A DNA stretch of 64,000 bases. Source: Geomonas subterranea. Its GTDB lineage: Bacteria; Desulfobacterota; Desulfuromonadia; Geobacterales; Geobacteraceae. The translations under genes and the position numbers were made by a program. Below are positions 41,754 to 50,479 of this stretch, piece by piece. Every line of letters begins with the position of its first letter. The first letter of the stretch is position 1. The notes beneath the pieces are model-generated. The model did no database searches, had not been told where the DNA came from, and saw only the letters and a program-made list of their open reading frames with translations. The DNA is taken from positions 4,518,501-4,582,500 of the forward strand of contig NZ_CP077683.1 in assembly GCF_019063845.1 (NCBI RefSeq). The letters run 5' to 3'.

Positions 41754-41837
41754 CTGCTCCTCTGCATCTGGCGTGTTAAATATTCTTGCGGGAAGGTGGC
41801 AGGTGGACGTGCCATCATTTGATGAACGTGCAGCTTC

Positions 41838-41885
41838 GCCCACCCCCCGCCCGCCCCCGTCTGGGAGGGGAGGGCGTTTGGGAAT
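41838..41885. repeat. Short REP-like element upstream of ltaE
   Basis: CCCACCCCCCGCCCGCCCCC then GTCTGGGAGGGGAGGGCG: C-rich and G-rich halves forming an imperfect hairpin in the gap between ltaE and pgi. Confidence 0.5.
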
Positions 41886-41930
41886 ACTGCCCGGGAATGC
41901 CCGGTTGAACCTATGCGTTCAGGGGTGCTG

Positions 41931-43523
41931 CTAGCTGGCGGCGCGGAACCTGCTCTCCCAGACCTTCTCGCCGGGGACGACGCCCACCTCGTGGGCAGGA
42001 TTCGCGGCCAGGTGGCGCAGGATCAGGAAAACGGTCTCCACTTCTTCCGGACGCGCCAGGGTCATGGCCATGTCTTCGCAACTGAAGTCGCGGCCTGGCT
42101 GGCGGCGAAGCATATCGAGGATCTCACCCTGCAGCTTGAGCACCGTGCCGGCCGCCTTCTTGCCCGCCTCGACCCCCGGCTGATGGTACGCGTTCACGTT
42201 GATGAGCGAGGCGTACAGCCCGACCGCCCGCTCGTAGAGGGCGATCAGCGCCCCGATGCTGGCGGGTGAGATTTCGCGAATGGTGATAGTAACCGATTCG
42301 CGATCCTTTTCATAGAGGGCCGACCTGGTTCCCTGGAAAAACCCGGAAAGGTAGTCCCCCGAGGTGGCTCCGGGCTCGACCAGCATGGACGCCCCCTCGC
42401 GGTCCTTAAGTACCTCGATGAAAGTGACGAAGAAGTTGGCAACTCCTTCGCGCAGCTGCTGCACGTAGGCGTGCTGGTCTGTCGAACCCTTGTTGCCGTA
42501 GACCGTGATCCCCTGCAGTACCTTCTTGCCGTCCCGGTCCAGTTCCTTGCCCAGCGATTCCATGATGAGCTGCTGCAGGTAGCGGGAAAACAGGAGCAGC
42601 CGGTCCTTGTAGGGGAGGAGCACCATGTCGCGCTCCCCTTTGCCGGCGGTGGCGTGAAACCAGGAGAGGGCGAGGAGCGCCGCGGGGTTGTCGCTGGTGA
42701 CACGGCTGCGGGTCGCCTGGTCGCAGACTCTCGCACCCGTGAGGAGCCGCTCTATGTCGATTCCCTGCAGCGCCGCCGGCAGGAGGCCGACCGCCGAGGT
42801 CACCGAGGTGCGCCCGCCGACCCAGTCCCACATGGGGAGTGTACCCAGCCACCCCTCTTGGGAAGCGGTCCGGTCCAGTTCGCTGTCGCTGCCGGTCACG
42901 GCGACCGCGTGGGCGGCGAAGTGCAGCCCCCCCTTCTCGAAGGCCTGACGCGCCTCAAGCATGCCGTTGCGGGTCTCCTTGGTGCCGCCGCTTTTGGAGA
43001 TCACCACGGTCAGCGTCCGTTTGAGGCCGGGGCCGATTTCGGCCAGCACCTTGTCCATGCCGTCGGGGTCGGTGTTGTCGAAGAAATAGACCTTCATGCG
43101 GTCCTGCGGGCTCCCCAGGCTGTCCGCCACGAACTGGGGCCCGAGCGCCGATCCACCGATGCCGATGATCAGCAGGTTCTCGAAGCGGTGACCGTCCGGA
43201 GCCGCGATGTTGCCCTGGTGCACGGATGAGGCGAAGGCTTTCACGGAGGCGAGCGTGTCCTTGATTTCCCCCGTGAGCTCCGGTGTCGGGGCAAGTTCCG
43301 GCGCCCTGAGCCAGTAGTGTCCCACCATGCGCTGCTCGTCGGGATTGGACACCGCTCCCGCCTCGAGTTCGGCCATCTCCTCGAAGGCCTTCTGCAGGCG
43401 CGGTTCCATCTCCTCCAGGTAGGAGTCGGGAAAGTTCATCCGGCTGGTATCGACGCTGAGGTCCAGTTCGGCATGGTGGTAGAGCCGGTTTTTGTAGCGC
43501 TCCCAAAGCTGCAGCTTTTGCAT
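41931..43523 (-). CDS. pgi: Glucose-6-phosphate isomerase
   Basis: Interconverts glucose-6-P and fructose-6-P. The sugar-phosphate motif [19 protein letters not shown] is near residue 120, [20 protein letters not shown] near residue 174 and the active-site segment [19 protein letters not shown] near residue 348. 530 residues, in the usual range. ATG 43523 has GGAGGGGG upstream. In this window it connects to the glycogen and sugar-nucleotide genes metabolically, not by position. Confidence 0.94.
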   Translation of the reverse strand: MQKLQLWERYKNRLYHHAELDLSVDTSRMNFPDSYLEEMEPRLQKAFEEMAELEAGAVSNPDEQRMVGHYWLRAPELAPTPELTGEIKDTLASVKAFASSVHQGNIAAPDGHRFENLLIIGIGGSALGPQFVADSLGSPQDRMKVYFFDNTDPDGMDKVLAEIGPGLKRTLTVVISKSGGTKETRNGMLEARQAFEKGGLHFAAHAVAVTGSDSELDRTASQEGWLGTLPMWDWVGGRTSVTSAVGLLPAALQGIDIERLLTGARVCDQATRSRVTSDNPAALLALSWFHATAGKGERDMVLLPYKDRLLLFSRYLQQLIMESLGKELDRDGKKVLQGITVYGNKGSTDQHAYVQQLREGVANFFVTFIEVLKDREGASMLVEPGATSGDYLSGFFQGTRSALYEKDRESVTITIREISPASIGALIALYERAVGLYASLINVNAYHQPGVEAGKKAAGTVLKLQGEILDMLRRQPGRDFSCEDMAMTLARPEEVETVFLILRHLAANPAHEVGVVPGEKVWESRFRAAS

Positions 43524-43580
43524 GTCCCCCTCCTGCTTTGATTAGGGTGTTGCTCCCTTCATTCTCATGTGCGTCGGGGC

Positions 43581-43608
43581 ATGATACCATAGATTAGATT
43601 TTATTCAA
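43581..43608 (-). promoter_or_regulatory. Probable sigma-70 promoter of pgi
   Basis: On the minus strand TTGAAT (43608-43603), a 16-bp spacer and TATCAT (43586-43581) resemble -35 and -10 boxes. The start would be near 43574, leaving a leader of about 50 bases before pgi. Confidence 0.5.
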
Positions 43609-43911
43609 GTAGGAGGCTGGACTCTCCGGCTTTCGCGGGCGAAGCTCCCACCGGGGAGCGCTGTGCAGGCAGTGGCTAGGCGTAATTTGCACAGCCAAGC
43701 GGTTTATGTGCAACTTGTGAACATGGTGCAGCCTGCGGCATGAGGCGCGATGCCGGCCGTGTCGCAGTCAAAGCCGCGATAAATCCGCTACTTGTCCCGT
43801 GCGGTCACCAGCTGACGGAATTGGTACGGCAGTTGAATCAGAGAAGGTGCCATCAAAAAGAACAGGGGGCGCGGTCGTCGCTCCGTTCGTACCGCAACTG
43901 GGAGGTGGGGC
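43609..43911. other. Upstream region of the Fis-like gene with a TTGCAC dyad
   Basis: A 300-bp non-coding stretch. TTGCAC at 43687-43692 and GTGCAA at 43708-43713 form an inverted pair whose centres are two helical turns apart, a possible operator. A sequence resembling a sigma-54 site (TGGTACGGCAGTTGAA near 43821) lacks the -12 GC. No gene was found here. Confidence 0.4.
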
Positions 43912-44382
43912 ATGGTGAGCAATCATAGAGGGGCCTGTGCGGCGGGAGACGGGTTCGGCGCGATCGAGGTGGTGCTGGTCAAGCGGCAACAGCCTCCTGG
44001 CGCGGAACGCATAGCCGTGGTTTTGACCGTGGCCTACGATCCGGATGTCTGGCAACTGGTGAACGAGGGGATGGACGAGATCGCAGCCAACGTGATGAGG
44101 GTGAGAAAGATGAACAGTGAACGCAAGATGCACGTCGAGGAGAGTGCGCAGCTCTTCCAGAGAAGCCTGGAACCTTTTTTCACCCTGATCTCGGCGACCT
44201 CCAAGGAACATGTCATGGACAAGCTCTCGGTCTCGCTCAGAAAGGCGCTGCTGCTCATGGCCATGGAGCGCTATGACTGCAACCGCGAGAAGATGTGCCG
44301 CGCACTGGGGCTGACCAAGGCGAAGCTCGAGAAGGAACTTAAACTCTGCGGCCTGGTAAACCAGGATCTGCGCGCCGCCTGA
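43912..44382 (+). CDS. Orphan protein with Fis-type C-terminal helix-turn-helix
   Basis: A 156-residue protein. The C-terminus (residues about 112-150) reads ALLLMAMERYDCNREKMCRA then LGLTKAKLEKELKLCGL, the layout of the Fis/NtrC DNA-binding helix-turn-helix. The N-terminal 110 residues match no family I know and include a helical central region. Without an AAA+ domain it cannot activate sigma-54 by itself; it may be a nucleoid-type or local regulator. GGGAGG lies upstream of ATG 43912. A good terminator follows. Confidence 0.6.
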   Translation: MVSNHRGACAAGDGFGAIEVVLVKRQQPPGAERIAVVLTVAYDPDVWQLVNEGMDEIAANVMRVRKMNSERKMHVEESAQLFQRSLEPFFTLISATSKEHVMDKLSVSLRKALLLMAMERYDCNREKMCRALGLTKAKLEKELKLCGLVNQDLRAA

Positions 44383-44387
44383 ACCAG

Positions 44388-44417
44388 GGGCGGGACCCGC
44401 CGGGTCCCGCCCTTTCT
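44388..44417 (+). terminator. Rho-independent terminator after the Fis-like gene
   Basis: GGGCGGGACCC, loop GCC, GGGTCCCGCCC, then TTTCTT. Perfect 11-bp GC stem. Confidence 0.88.
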
Positions 44418-44485
44418 TCGCTCTCCTTGCGCCTCTTTTCCCCCCGTATCCCCCGCCGCTGCCTCGTCTACCCGGACGAAATGCC

Positions 44486-44514
44486 TTGAATAATGAATAC
44501 GGATTTGCTAGAGT
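44486..44514 (+). promoter_or_regulatory. Probable promoter of the polyprenyl synthase gene
   Basis: TTGAAT at 44486-44491, a 17-bp spacer, and TAGAGT at 44509-44514, each four of six to consensus. Start predicted near 44521, about 115 bp before the gene. Confidence 0.45.
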
Positions 44515-44636
44515 GCTCCGTCGTTTCCCATTAAAATTTCCGGCCTGGCCGGGTAAAAAACGGCGCGATTTCGTGCCGTTAATATTTTCTAAACGTAAGA
44601 CTGCGATATTGCGAGTCGCAGAACCGAGGCCTTATT

Positions 44637-45605
44637 ATGGATGCAGCGCTTGCCCTCATCGGGGAAGATCTGAAAAACGTGGAACTGCAGTTCAAGAAGG
44701 ATCTGCAGTCTGATGTCCCGCTGATTCGCAAGGTGGGCGAGTACGTGCTTTCCAGCGGCGGGAAGAGGATCCGTCCGGCGCTGGTGATTCTGGCGGCCAG
44801 GCTCTGTGGTTACCAGGGGAGCCGCAGCGTGCCGCTGGCGAGCGTGGTGGAGTTCATCCATACCGCGACCCTGTTGCACGACGACGTGGTGGACAACGCG
44901 AACCTGCGCCGCGGCCTCGCTTCAGCCAACACCCTCTGGGGCAACGAAGCCTCGGTTCTCGTGGGCGACTTCCTCTTTTCCAAATCATTCTCGCTCATGG
45001 TGGCCGACGGCGACCTCGGCATACTCAAGGTTCTCGCTGACGCCACCACCATGATCGCGGAAGGCGAGGTGCTGCAGCTGGTCTGCACGAGCGACCTCGA
45101 AATCACCGTGGAGCGCTACATCGAGGTGGTACGCAGCAAGACCGCCATCCTCCTCTCGGCGGCCTGCGAGGTCGGCGCCATCCTGGGGGGCGTTGACCCG
45201 GAACTCAGGCAGGCGGTCGCGGACTACGGCATGGACCTCGGCATCGCCTTCCAGCTCATGGATGACACGCTGGACTACACGGCGAGCGAGGAGCAGTTCG
45301 GCAAGAGCATCGGGCACGACCTCGAGGAGGGAAAGATCACGCTGCCGCTGATCCATACCCTGAAGCTGTGCAGCGAGCAGGAGCGCGAGTTCATCGCATC
45401 CGTCGTCGAGAAGGAACTCCTCTCGGACGAAGACTTCGGCCAGGTGCTCGCCCTGGTGCAGCGCTACGGCGGCATCGAGCACACCGTGGCCTCCGCCAGC
45501 GACCACGTCGCCCTGTGCAAGAAACACCTGGAGAAATTCCCCGCCTCGCCTGCCAGGGACGCGCTGGCCGACCTCGCCGACTACGTCGTCACCAGGGTCA
45601 AGTAA
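44637..45605 (+). CDS. Trans-polyprenyl diphosphate synthase (IspB-like)
   Basis: A 322-residue prenyltransferase that builds a long isoprenoid chain, probably the menaquinone side chain. The two aspartate-rich motifs are present: LLHDDVVDNANLRRG near residue 80 and FQLMDDTLDYTASEEQFGKS near residue 205, and GGKRIRPALVILAAR near residue 41 binds IPP. Chain length cannot be fixed from the sequence. ATG 44637 has no strong ribosome site. Confidence 0.88.
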   Translation: MDAALALIGEDLKNVELQFKKDLQSDVPLIRKVGEYVLSSGGKRIRPALVILAARLCGYQGSRSVPLASVVEFIHTATLLHDDVVDNANLRRGLASANTLWGNEASVLVGDFLFSKSFSLMVADGDLGILKVLADATTMIAEGEVLQLVCTSDLEITVERYIEVVRSKTAILLSAACEVGAILGGVDPELRQAVADYGMDLGIAFQLMDDTLDYTASEEQFGKSIGHDLEEGKITLPLIHTLKLCSEQEREFIASVVEKELLSDEDFGQVLALVQRYGGIEHTVASASDHVALCKKHLEKFPASPARDALADLADYVVTRVK

Positions 45606-45686
45606 CCTTCACGTTACCGTCATTTAGCGGTTTGCCTGTCAATTTTTCGTAAAAGAACACGCATTTCTTCGCTTTCTCCCACCGTT

Positions 45687-45720
45687 AATGAGCGTCGGTT
45701 ATTCGACGCTCATTTGTTTT
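45687..45720 (+). terminator. Rho-independent terminator after the polyprenyl synthase gene
   Basis: AATGAGCGTCG, loop GTTATT, CGACGCTCATT, then TGTTTT. The stem is 11 bp and perfect. An ATG inside the left arm opens the frame of the next small gene, which therefore must start later. Confidence 0.9.
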
Positions 45721-45846
45721 GCTCAAGGCGAATGCGCCTTTCCGCACTCCGGACCGCCAGCGAGCGGCGGCCTCCCCTTCCTTGGTGCAGTTCTTGCTGA
45801 TATCCCTGTGTCTTCATATTCAGTGTTATTGGTTCCGGGGGGAGAT

Positions 45847-46107
45847 GTGGACGAAGAGATGCTTTTGCACTCGTCTGAGCTGGAAGTTAACGGAGAGGTT
45901 TTTAGCATAAACATCTTCTGCAGCGCCGCCGGGCGCTTCTTCGCCAAGACCTGTCTGGGCGAGGACGACTTCATCATCACCGACGGCCCGTCGCTGCCGG
46001 AGACTCTGAAGCGGCACGAAGACCTGCTTCCTCTGGCGGTAGGGACCCGTGAGTTGACCCAGAACTACTTTGGCGGGCCACGCAGACCGAGGGGGCGCCG
46101 CACCTAG
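45847..46107 (+). CDS. Small hypothetical protein
   Basis: An 86-residue soluble, acidic protein beginning VDEEMLLHSSELEVNGEVFS and containing FSINIFCSAAGRFFAKTCLG and then FIITDGPSLPETLKRHEDLL. I do not recognise it. GGGGGGAG at 45838-45844 precedes GTG 45847 closely; ATG 45859 is an alternative. The frame extends back to the upstream terminator, but that part is unlikely to be translated. The two-strand-like pattern of the first half and the basic C-terminal tail (GGPRRPRGRRT) are the only other features. Confidence 0.5.
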   Translation: MDEEMLLHSSELEVNGEVFSINIFCSAAGRFFAKTCLGEDDFIITDGPSLPETLKRHEDLLPLAVGTRELTQNYFGGPRRPRGRRT

Positions 46108-46452
46108 CGTCACCCTCTCCGGTATGACCTCCGCCCCGGCACGATGGTCCGGGCGCACCCGGTACCGCTCGCCCGAGCGGCGCCAGCCGTCCCCTTTTTC
46201 CCTCGATTCCCCCCGCCGTCCACACTTTTCCTCCTCCGTTCGCACCATTGCTCTTCTCATGTGGACCAGGCCGGCGCTTCGTGACCGGCTCGCCCCCCGC
46301 ACCCGCACGGCATCTGGCTCCGGCCCTGTACCTCGGCGGCAGCAGCCGGGTCGCGAGATCTGCCTCATTATAAAAAGGGTTGCCCTTGGTGGGTAAATCG
46401 GTTAAAAATTGAGCTGTCTCCTATTCGACCCCTTGTCCTCATCCGGGAAAAC
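46108..46452. other. Gene-free GC-rich gap upstream of the NtrC-type regulator
   Basis: About 345 bp, mostly C-rich on the + strand. The last 80 bp turn AT-rich (CATTATAAAAAGGG; GGTTAAAAATTGAGC), where the promoter of the regulator probably lies, but no clear box pair stands out. No gene or repeat was seen. Confidence 0.4.
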
Positions 46453-47814
46453 ATGCCCCCAAAGATACTGATCATAGATGATGACAGCTCGTTACGGCGC
46501 GTGCTCGAGTACAACCTGCAGCAGGAAGGGTACGACGTCTACACCGCTGCCGACGGCGCCGCCGGGCTGCAGCTCTTCGAGGAGAAATCCCCCCAGCTCG
46601 TGATCACCGACCTGAAGATGCCGGGAGTCACCGGGTTCGAGGTGCTTTCCTCGGTCAAGGAGCGGGCTCCCTCCACCGTGGTCATCGTATTGACCGCCTT
46701 CGGCGCCATCGACACCGCCGTCGAGGCGATGAAGCTCGGTGCCTTTCACTACCTCACCAAGCCCTTCAACAGGGAGGAGCTGAAGCTGACCGTGCTGAAG
46801 GGGCTCCAGTTGCAGGGGCTCTCCGAGGAGAACCGCCTGCTCAAGGAGGAGCTTTCCGGCCGCACCGAGTTCAAGAGCATCGTCGGGACCTCCCGTGCCA
46901 TGGAGGGGGTTTTCTCCGTGGTGCGCAAGGTTGCCGACACCGAGGCCACCGTCCTCATCACCGGGGAATCCGGGACCGGGAAGGAGCTGGTGGCGCGCGC
47001 CATACACTCCGGGAGCTCCCGCCGCGGCGCCCCCTTCGTGGCGGTGAACTGCGCCGCGATCCCCAAGGACCTCCTGGAGAGCGAGCTCTTCGGTCACGTG
47101 AAAGGGGCTTTCACCGGCGCCATCCGCGACAAGGAGGGGAAGTTCCAGCTGGCCGACGGCGGCACCATCTTCCTGGACGAGGTGGGGGACCTCCCCATCG
47201 AGTTGCAGCCGAAGCTGTTGCGGGTCTTGCAGGAACGGGTGGTCGAGCCGGTGGGGGGGACCTCGCTGCAGAAGATCGACCTCCGGGTCGTGGCCGCCAC
47301 CAACGCCGACCTCGAGCGCTGGATCGCTGAGGGGAAGTTCCGCGAGGATCTCTACTACCGGCTCTCGGTGATCCCGATCCAGCTTCCGCCGCTGCGGGAG
47401 AGGGTGGAGGATGTGCCGCTTTTGATCCGCTATTTCTGCGGCAAGTTCGGCGCGGAAGGGGTGACCTTCAGCAAGGAGGCGCTGCAAAGGCTCAAGGAGT
47501 ACGGCTGGCCAGGCAACGTCCGCGAACTGGAGAACACGGTGGAGCGTCTGCTCATCATGCGCGAGGGTGACCAGATCGGGGTGGACGACCTTCCCGCCAA
47601 GATATCGGCCGCGGCGCCACCTCCCGAGGGGGGTGTGCTGAGGCTCCCGGCCGGCGGGTATTCGCTGGAGCAACTCGAGATGGAGGTGGTCCTGGAGGCG
47701 CTCAACCGCTGCGACTGGAACCAGACCGCCGCCGCGCGCTTCCTGCGCATCCCGCGCCACACGCTGATTTACCGGATGGAAAAGTACAACATCACGCAAC
47801 CGGGGAGGAAATGA
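46453..47814 (+). CDS. NtrC-family sigma-54-dependent response regulator
   Basis: A 453-residue three-domain activator. The receiver (residues 1-120) has the acidic pocket at D10-D11 and phospho-acceptor D53 in VITDLKMPG. The AAA+ domain has GESGTGKELVARAIHSG near residue 176, the sigma-54-contact loop GAFTGA near residue 218 and GGTIFLDEVGDLPIELQPKL near residue 236. A Fis-type helix-turn-helix ends the protein (NQTAAARFLRIPRHTLIYRM). No histidine kinase is adjacent. It overlaps the TlpA gene by 1 bp, so it could be co-transcribed with the redox genes. Confidence 0.93.
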   Translation: MPPKILIIDDDSSLRRVLEYNLQQEGYDVYTAADGAAGLQLFEEKSPQLVITDLKMPGVTGFEVLSSVKERAPSTVVIVLTAFGAIDTAVEAMKLGAFHYLTKPFNREELKLTVLKGLQLQGLSEENRLLKEELSGRTEFKSIVGTSRAMEGVFSVVRKVADTEATVLITGESGTGKELVARAIHSGSSRRGAPFVAVNCAAIPKDLLESELFGHVKGAFTGAIRDKEGKFQLADGGTIFLDEVGDLPIELQPKLLRVLQERVVEPVGGTSLQKIDLRVVAATNADLERWIAEGKFREDLYYRLSVIPIQLPPLRERVEDVPLLIRYFCGKFGAEGVTFSKEALQRLKEYGWPGNVRELENTVERLLIMREGDQIGVDDLPAKISAAAPPPEGGVLRLPAGGYSLEQLEMEVVLEALNRCDWNQTAAARFLRIPRHTLIYRMEKYNITQPGRK

Positions 47815-48335
47815 TGAGACGTTGGATCGCTGCCGTGCTCGTGGCCGCGGCGCTGGGTGTGGCCGCCGCGGGGTGCACGAAGAAATCAGCCGACTTGCCG
47901 GCCGTCGAGGGGAATGCGGCGCCGGATTTCACGCTTAAAGACCTCTCCGGCAAGCCGGTGCAGCTCTCGACCCTGAAAGGCAAACTGGTGCTGGTGAACT
48001 TCTGGGCCACCTGGTGCCCCCCGTGCCGGGAGGAGATCCCGTCCATGGTGAAGCTGAACCAGGTGATGCAGGGTAAGAACTTCCAGATGCTCGCCATCTC
48101 CATCGACGAGGGGGGGAAGGGCGCCGTCGAGGAATTCTTCAAGCGCGGCGGCGTAACGCTCCCCGCCCTGCTCGACACCGACGGCCAGGTGGCCAGGCGC
48201 TATGGCACCACCGGCGTCCCCGAGACCTTCGTGGTCGACCCCAAAGGGGTCATCAGGAAGAAGGTGGTGGGGGGGCTGGACTGGAGCAACCCCGAGGTGA
48301 TACAGGCCCTGCAGGAAATAATGGGCGGCAAATAA
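47814..48335 (+). CDS. TlpA/ResA-type thiol-disulfide oxidoreductase lipoprotein
   Basis: A 173-residue membrane-tethered thioredoxin. The signal peptide ends in a lipobox-like AAAGC at about Cys20. The redox motif is W-C-P-P-C in VLVNFWATWCPPCREEIPSM near residue 65, and the cis-proline region is GTTGVPETFVVDPKG. It reduces periplasmic disulfides, typically of apocytochromes c, using electrons from CcdA encoded next. ATG 47814 gives GGAGG a 5-base spacing; ATG 47811 is too close. Confidence 0.9.
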   Translation: MRRWIAAVLVAAALGVAAAGCTKKSADLPAVEGNAAPDFTLKDLSGKPVQLSTLKGKLVLVNFWATWCPPCREEIPSMVKLNQVMQGKNFQMLAISIDEGGKGAVEEFFKRGGVTLPALLDTDGQVARRYGTTGVPETFVVDPKGVIRKKVVGGLDWSNPEVIQALQEIMGGK

Positions 48336-48342
48336 CCTAAGC

Positions 48343-48367
48343 TCGCCCGCCCCTCACGGGGCGGGCG
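48343..48367 (+). terminator. Strong hairpin between tlpA and ccdA (no T-run)
   Basis: CGCCCGCCCC, loop TCAC, GGGGCGGGCG. The 10-bp stem has no following T-run, so it may stabilise or attenuate the transcript rather than end it. Confidence 0.4.
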
Positions 48368-48393
48368 CAACCGCTAACGCCAGGAGGAAACGT

Positions 48394-49110
48394 ATGGAAA
48401 CGAACAACATCAGCATGATCGGCGCTTTCGTGGCGGGGCTGCTGTCGTTTCTCTCCCCTTGCGTGCTGCCCCTGATCCCCTCCTACATCACCTACATCAC
48501 CGGGCTTTCCTTCGCCGACCTGAACGCCGAGCACCCAAGCCACAAGGTGCGCCAGCAGACCATCATCCACTCCCTGCTCTTCATCGCCGGTTTCACCTGC
48601 GTCTTCGTCCTTTTGGGGGCCTCGGCCACCTTTGTCGGTGATTTCCTGCACGAGCACAAGACCGCGATCCGGCGCATCGGCGGCATCCTCATCGTCATCT
48701 TCGGCATCCACGTCTCGGGGCTCTTCGACATCACCATGCTGCTGGGAGAGAAGAAGCTGACGCTGCACAGAAAACCGGCCGGGTACCTCGGGAGCTTCGT
48801 CGTCGGCGTGGTCTTCGCCGCCGGATGGACCCCCTGCATCGGGCCGATCCTCGCCACCATCCTGGCGGTCGCCGCCACCGAAGGGCGGGGAGTCTGGCTC
48901 CTTCTGTCCTACTCGATGGGACTCGCCATCCCGTTCTTCATCGCCTCCCTCGCGCTGCACCAGTTCCTGGTCTTCTTCCGCCGCTTCAAGCGGCACATAC
49001 GGCTGTTCGAGGTCATCACCGGGGGCTTCATGGTCGTCGTCGGGATACTCATCTTCACCAACTCCATGGTGCTGATCAGCAGGTACACCAGCGCCTGGTT
49101 CGGCGAGTGA
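48394..49110 (+). CDS. ccdA: Cytochrome c biogenesis protein CcdA
   Basis: A 238-residue DsbD-like membrane protein with six hydrophobic segments that carries electrons from cytoplasmic thioredoxin to periplasmic TlpA-type proteins. The two redox cysteines are in SFLSPCVLPLIPSYITYITG near residue 28 and FAAGWTPCIGPILATILAVA near residue 148. AGGAGGAAAC ribosome site. Its stop overlaps the next GTG by 4 bp. Confidence 0.92.
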   Translation: METNNISMIGAFVAGLLSFLSPCVLPLIPSYITYITGLSFADLNAEHPSHKVRQQTIIHSLLFIAGFTCVFVLLGASATFVGDFLHEHKTAIRRIGGILIVIFGIHVSGLFDITMLLGEKKLTLHRKPAGYLGSFVVGVVFAAGWTPCIGPILATILAVAATEGRGVWLLLSYSMGLAIPFFIASLALHQFLVFFRRFKRHIRLFEVITGGFMVVVGILIFTNSMVLISRYTSAWFGE

Positions 49111-49508
49111 CGGCGGACCTTACCATCCAGCTCTGCGTGTCCGACCTCGATACCACCGAGGCCTTCTACGCGGGCATCCTGAGCCTCCCGGTGCAGCGCC
49201 CGGTCACGGCGCCGGGAGCGCCGGAGCACCTGCTTCTGGAAACGGAGGAGATTCAGATCATCTTCGTGGAGGATGCGGCGGTGGCGCAGCTGCACCCCAT
49301 CCTGCAGGCGCGCCTGGAGGGGTTCCCGCGCGGGGTGGGGATGACGCTGCATCTTGTGGTCGAGGGGATCGAGGAGATCTACCAGGAGCTGCAGGAAGAG
49401 GACCTGGAGATCCTCTACCCGCTGGAGAGAAAGCCGTACGGGACCTACGAGCTCTGGTGCTTCGATCCCGACGGCTATCTGGTTGTGCTGGAGGAACCGG
49501 TCGGCTAG
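49107..49508 (+). CDS. VOC (glyoxalase/dioxygenase) superfamily protein
   Basis: A 133-residue protein with two beta-alpha-beta-beta-beta modules: DLTIQLCVSDLDTTEAFYAG at the start and MTLHLVVEGIEEIYQELQEE in the middle, ending KPYGTYELWCFDPDGYLVVL. The second-module acid (E-L-W-C-F-D-P-D-G-Y) is a metal-ligand position in many VOC enzymes. Substrate unknown. GTG 49107 overlaps ccdA by 4 bp. Confidence 0.82.
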   Translation: MTADLTIQLCVSDLDTTEAFYAGILSLPVQRPVTAPGAPEHLLLETEEIQIIFVEDAAVAQLHPILQARLEGFPRGVGMTLHLVVEGIEEIYQELQEEDLEILYPLERKPYGTYELWCFDPDGYLVVLEEPVG

Positions 49509-49512
49509 CCGG

Positions 49513-50406
49513 TCAGGGGGCGCTGATGGTGAACAGGGCGCTCTCCTCCCCGCTTTGGTTCACCACCTGCAGGGTGATTTCCTTCGGGGTCGGGTCGTAA
49601 GGGAACCTCAGGTAGGTCATCTGGTTGCACCCGCCGTACACGAGCTGCTCCCTCTCTCCCACCAGCTGTTTCCCGGTGGCGAGTCTCTTGCCGTCCACGA
49701 CCAGCACCGAATTCTGGTGGAAATTCCTCCCGCTCACGATCAACTCGTAGTAGTTCACGAACTCCCTCCCCACGGACACGTTCGCTATCTCTGGCTTCGC
49801 GTCGATGAAGAGTGCCAGCACAGTCGACGAGGCGTCGGTGGGGTTCTTCACCTGGACCTGATGCACCCCGGCGGGGAGCGTGGGAGCGGTGAAGGCGAGC
49901 ATGACCGGGGAGATGAAGCGGGTGGTGAGCACGGCACCGTCGAGGAGCACGCGGGTGCCGGTGCGGAAGTTGGCCCCGTTGACCAGCACCTCGCGCTCCC
50001 GGCCGGTGGCGCAGCTGGTGACGGTGTCGGGGATGAGCGAGGAGACCACCGGCTTTTGCGCCTGCAGCACGAAGTTGAAGGGGCGGGTGGTGGCGCCGTC
50101 ATCGCGTTTCAGGAACAGGGCGTAGGCGCCCGGCGGCAGCTCGGGGAGCTCGAAGGTCATGATGCGCCCCCCGACGACCTGTGCGGGGAGTTCCCGGCTC
50201 CCCAGCATGACGGTGGTGGCGGAGGTGAAGCCGGTGCCGTTCAGGGTCACCGTGGTGCCGGGCTCGCCCTGGGCGGGGAGGATGCTGAGGACGCTCAGCG
50301 CCGCCAGCCGGCCGGAGTCCGCCGCCGGAGGGGGCGTCTGCTGGGCCGGCGCGGTCGTCGCGCAGAACAAAAGAAACAGCAGGGTGATGGTCAACTTGCG
50401 GATCAT
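49513..50406 (-). CDS. Secreted IPT/TIG-domain protein
   Basis: A 297-residue protein with a cleavable signal peptide (MIRKLTITLLFLLFCATTAP then AQQ) and three Ig-like TIG repeats: one from SILPAQGEPGTTVTLNGTGF, a second from VSSLIPDTVTSCATGREREV, and a third from PEIANVSVGREFVNYYELIV. TIG domains are beta-sandwich binding modules; the partner is unknown. ATG 50406 has GGAGGTG upstream. It is encoded 73 bp downstream of lptG on the same strand and may be co-transcribed. Confidence 0.83.
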   Translation of the reverse strand: MIRKLTITLLFLLFCATTAPAQQTPPPAADSGRLAALSVLSILPAQGEPGTTVTLNGTGFTSATTVMLGSRELPAQVVGGRIMTFELPELPPGAYALFLKRDDGATTRPFNFVLQAQKPVVSSLIPDTVTSCATGREREVLVNGANFRTGTRVLLDGAVLTTRFISPVMLAFTAPTLPAGVHQVQVKNPTDASSTVLALFIDAKPEIANVSVGREFVNYYELIVSGRNFHQNSVLVVDGKRLATGKQLVGEREQLVYGGCNQMTYLRFPYDPTPKEITLQVVNQSGEESALFTISAP

Positions 50407-50479
50407 GAGAGTCACCTCCGTGCAACGTGATTGAATAGCAGCATGCTGACTGGCGGAGGCCATTTTCGGCCCTGGGCGG

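Noticed and set aside
41862-42269. Plus-strand frames opposite pgi and ltaE
   Set aside because: Both minus-strand genes have complete catalytic motifs; the plus-strand frames are shadows.
43818-43840. Sigma-54-like promoter TGGTACGGCAGTTGAA
   Set aside because: The -12 element has GA instead of GC and the spacing is only approximate; kept as a remark in the region note.
45689-45846. N-terminal extension of the small protein that ends at 46107
   Set aside because: Its start codon lies inside the left arm of a strong terminator, and the encoded residues lack any pattern.
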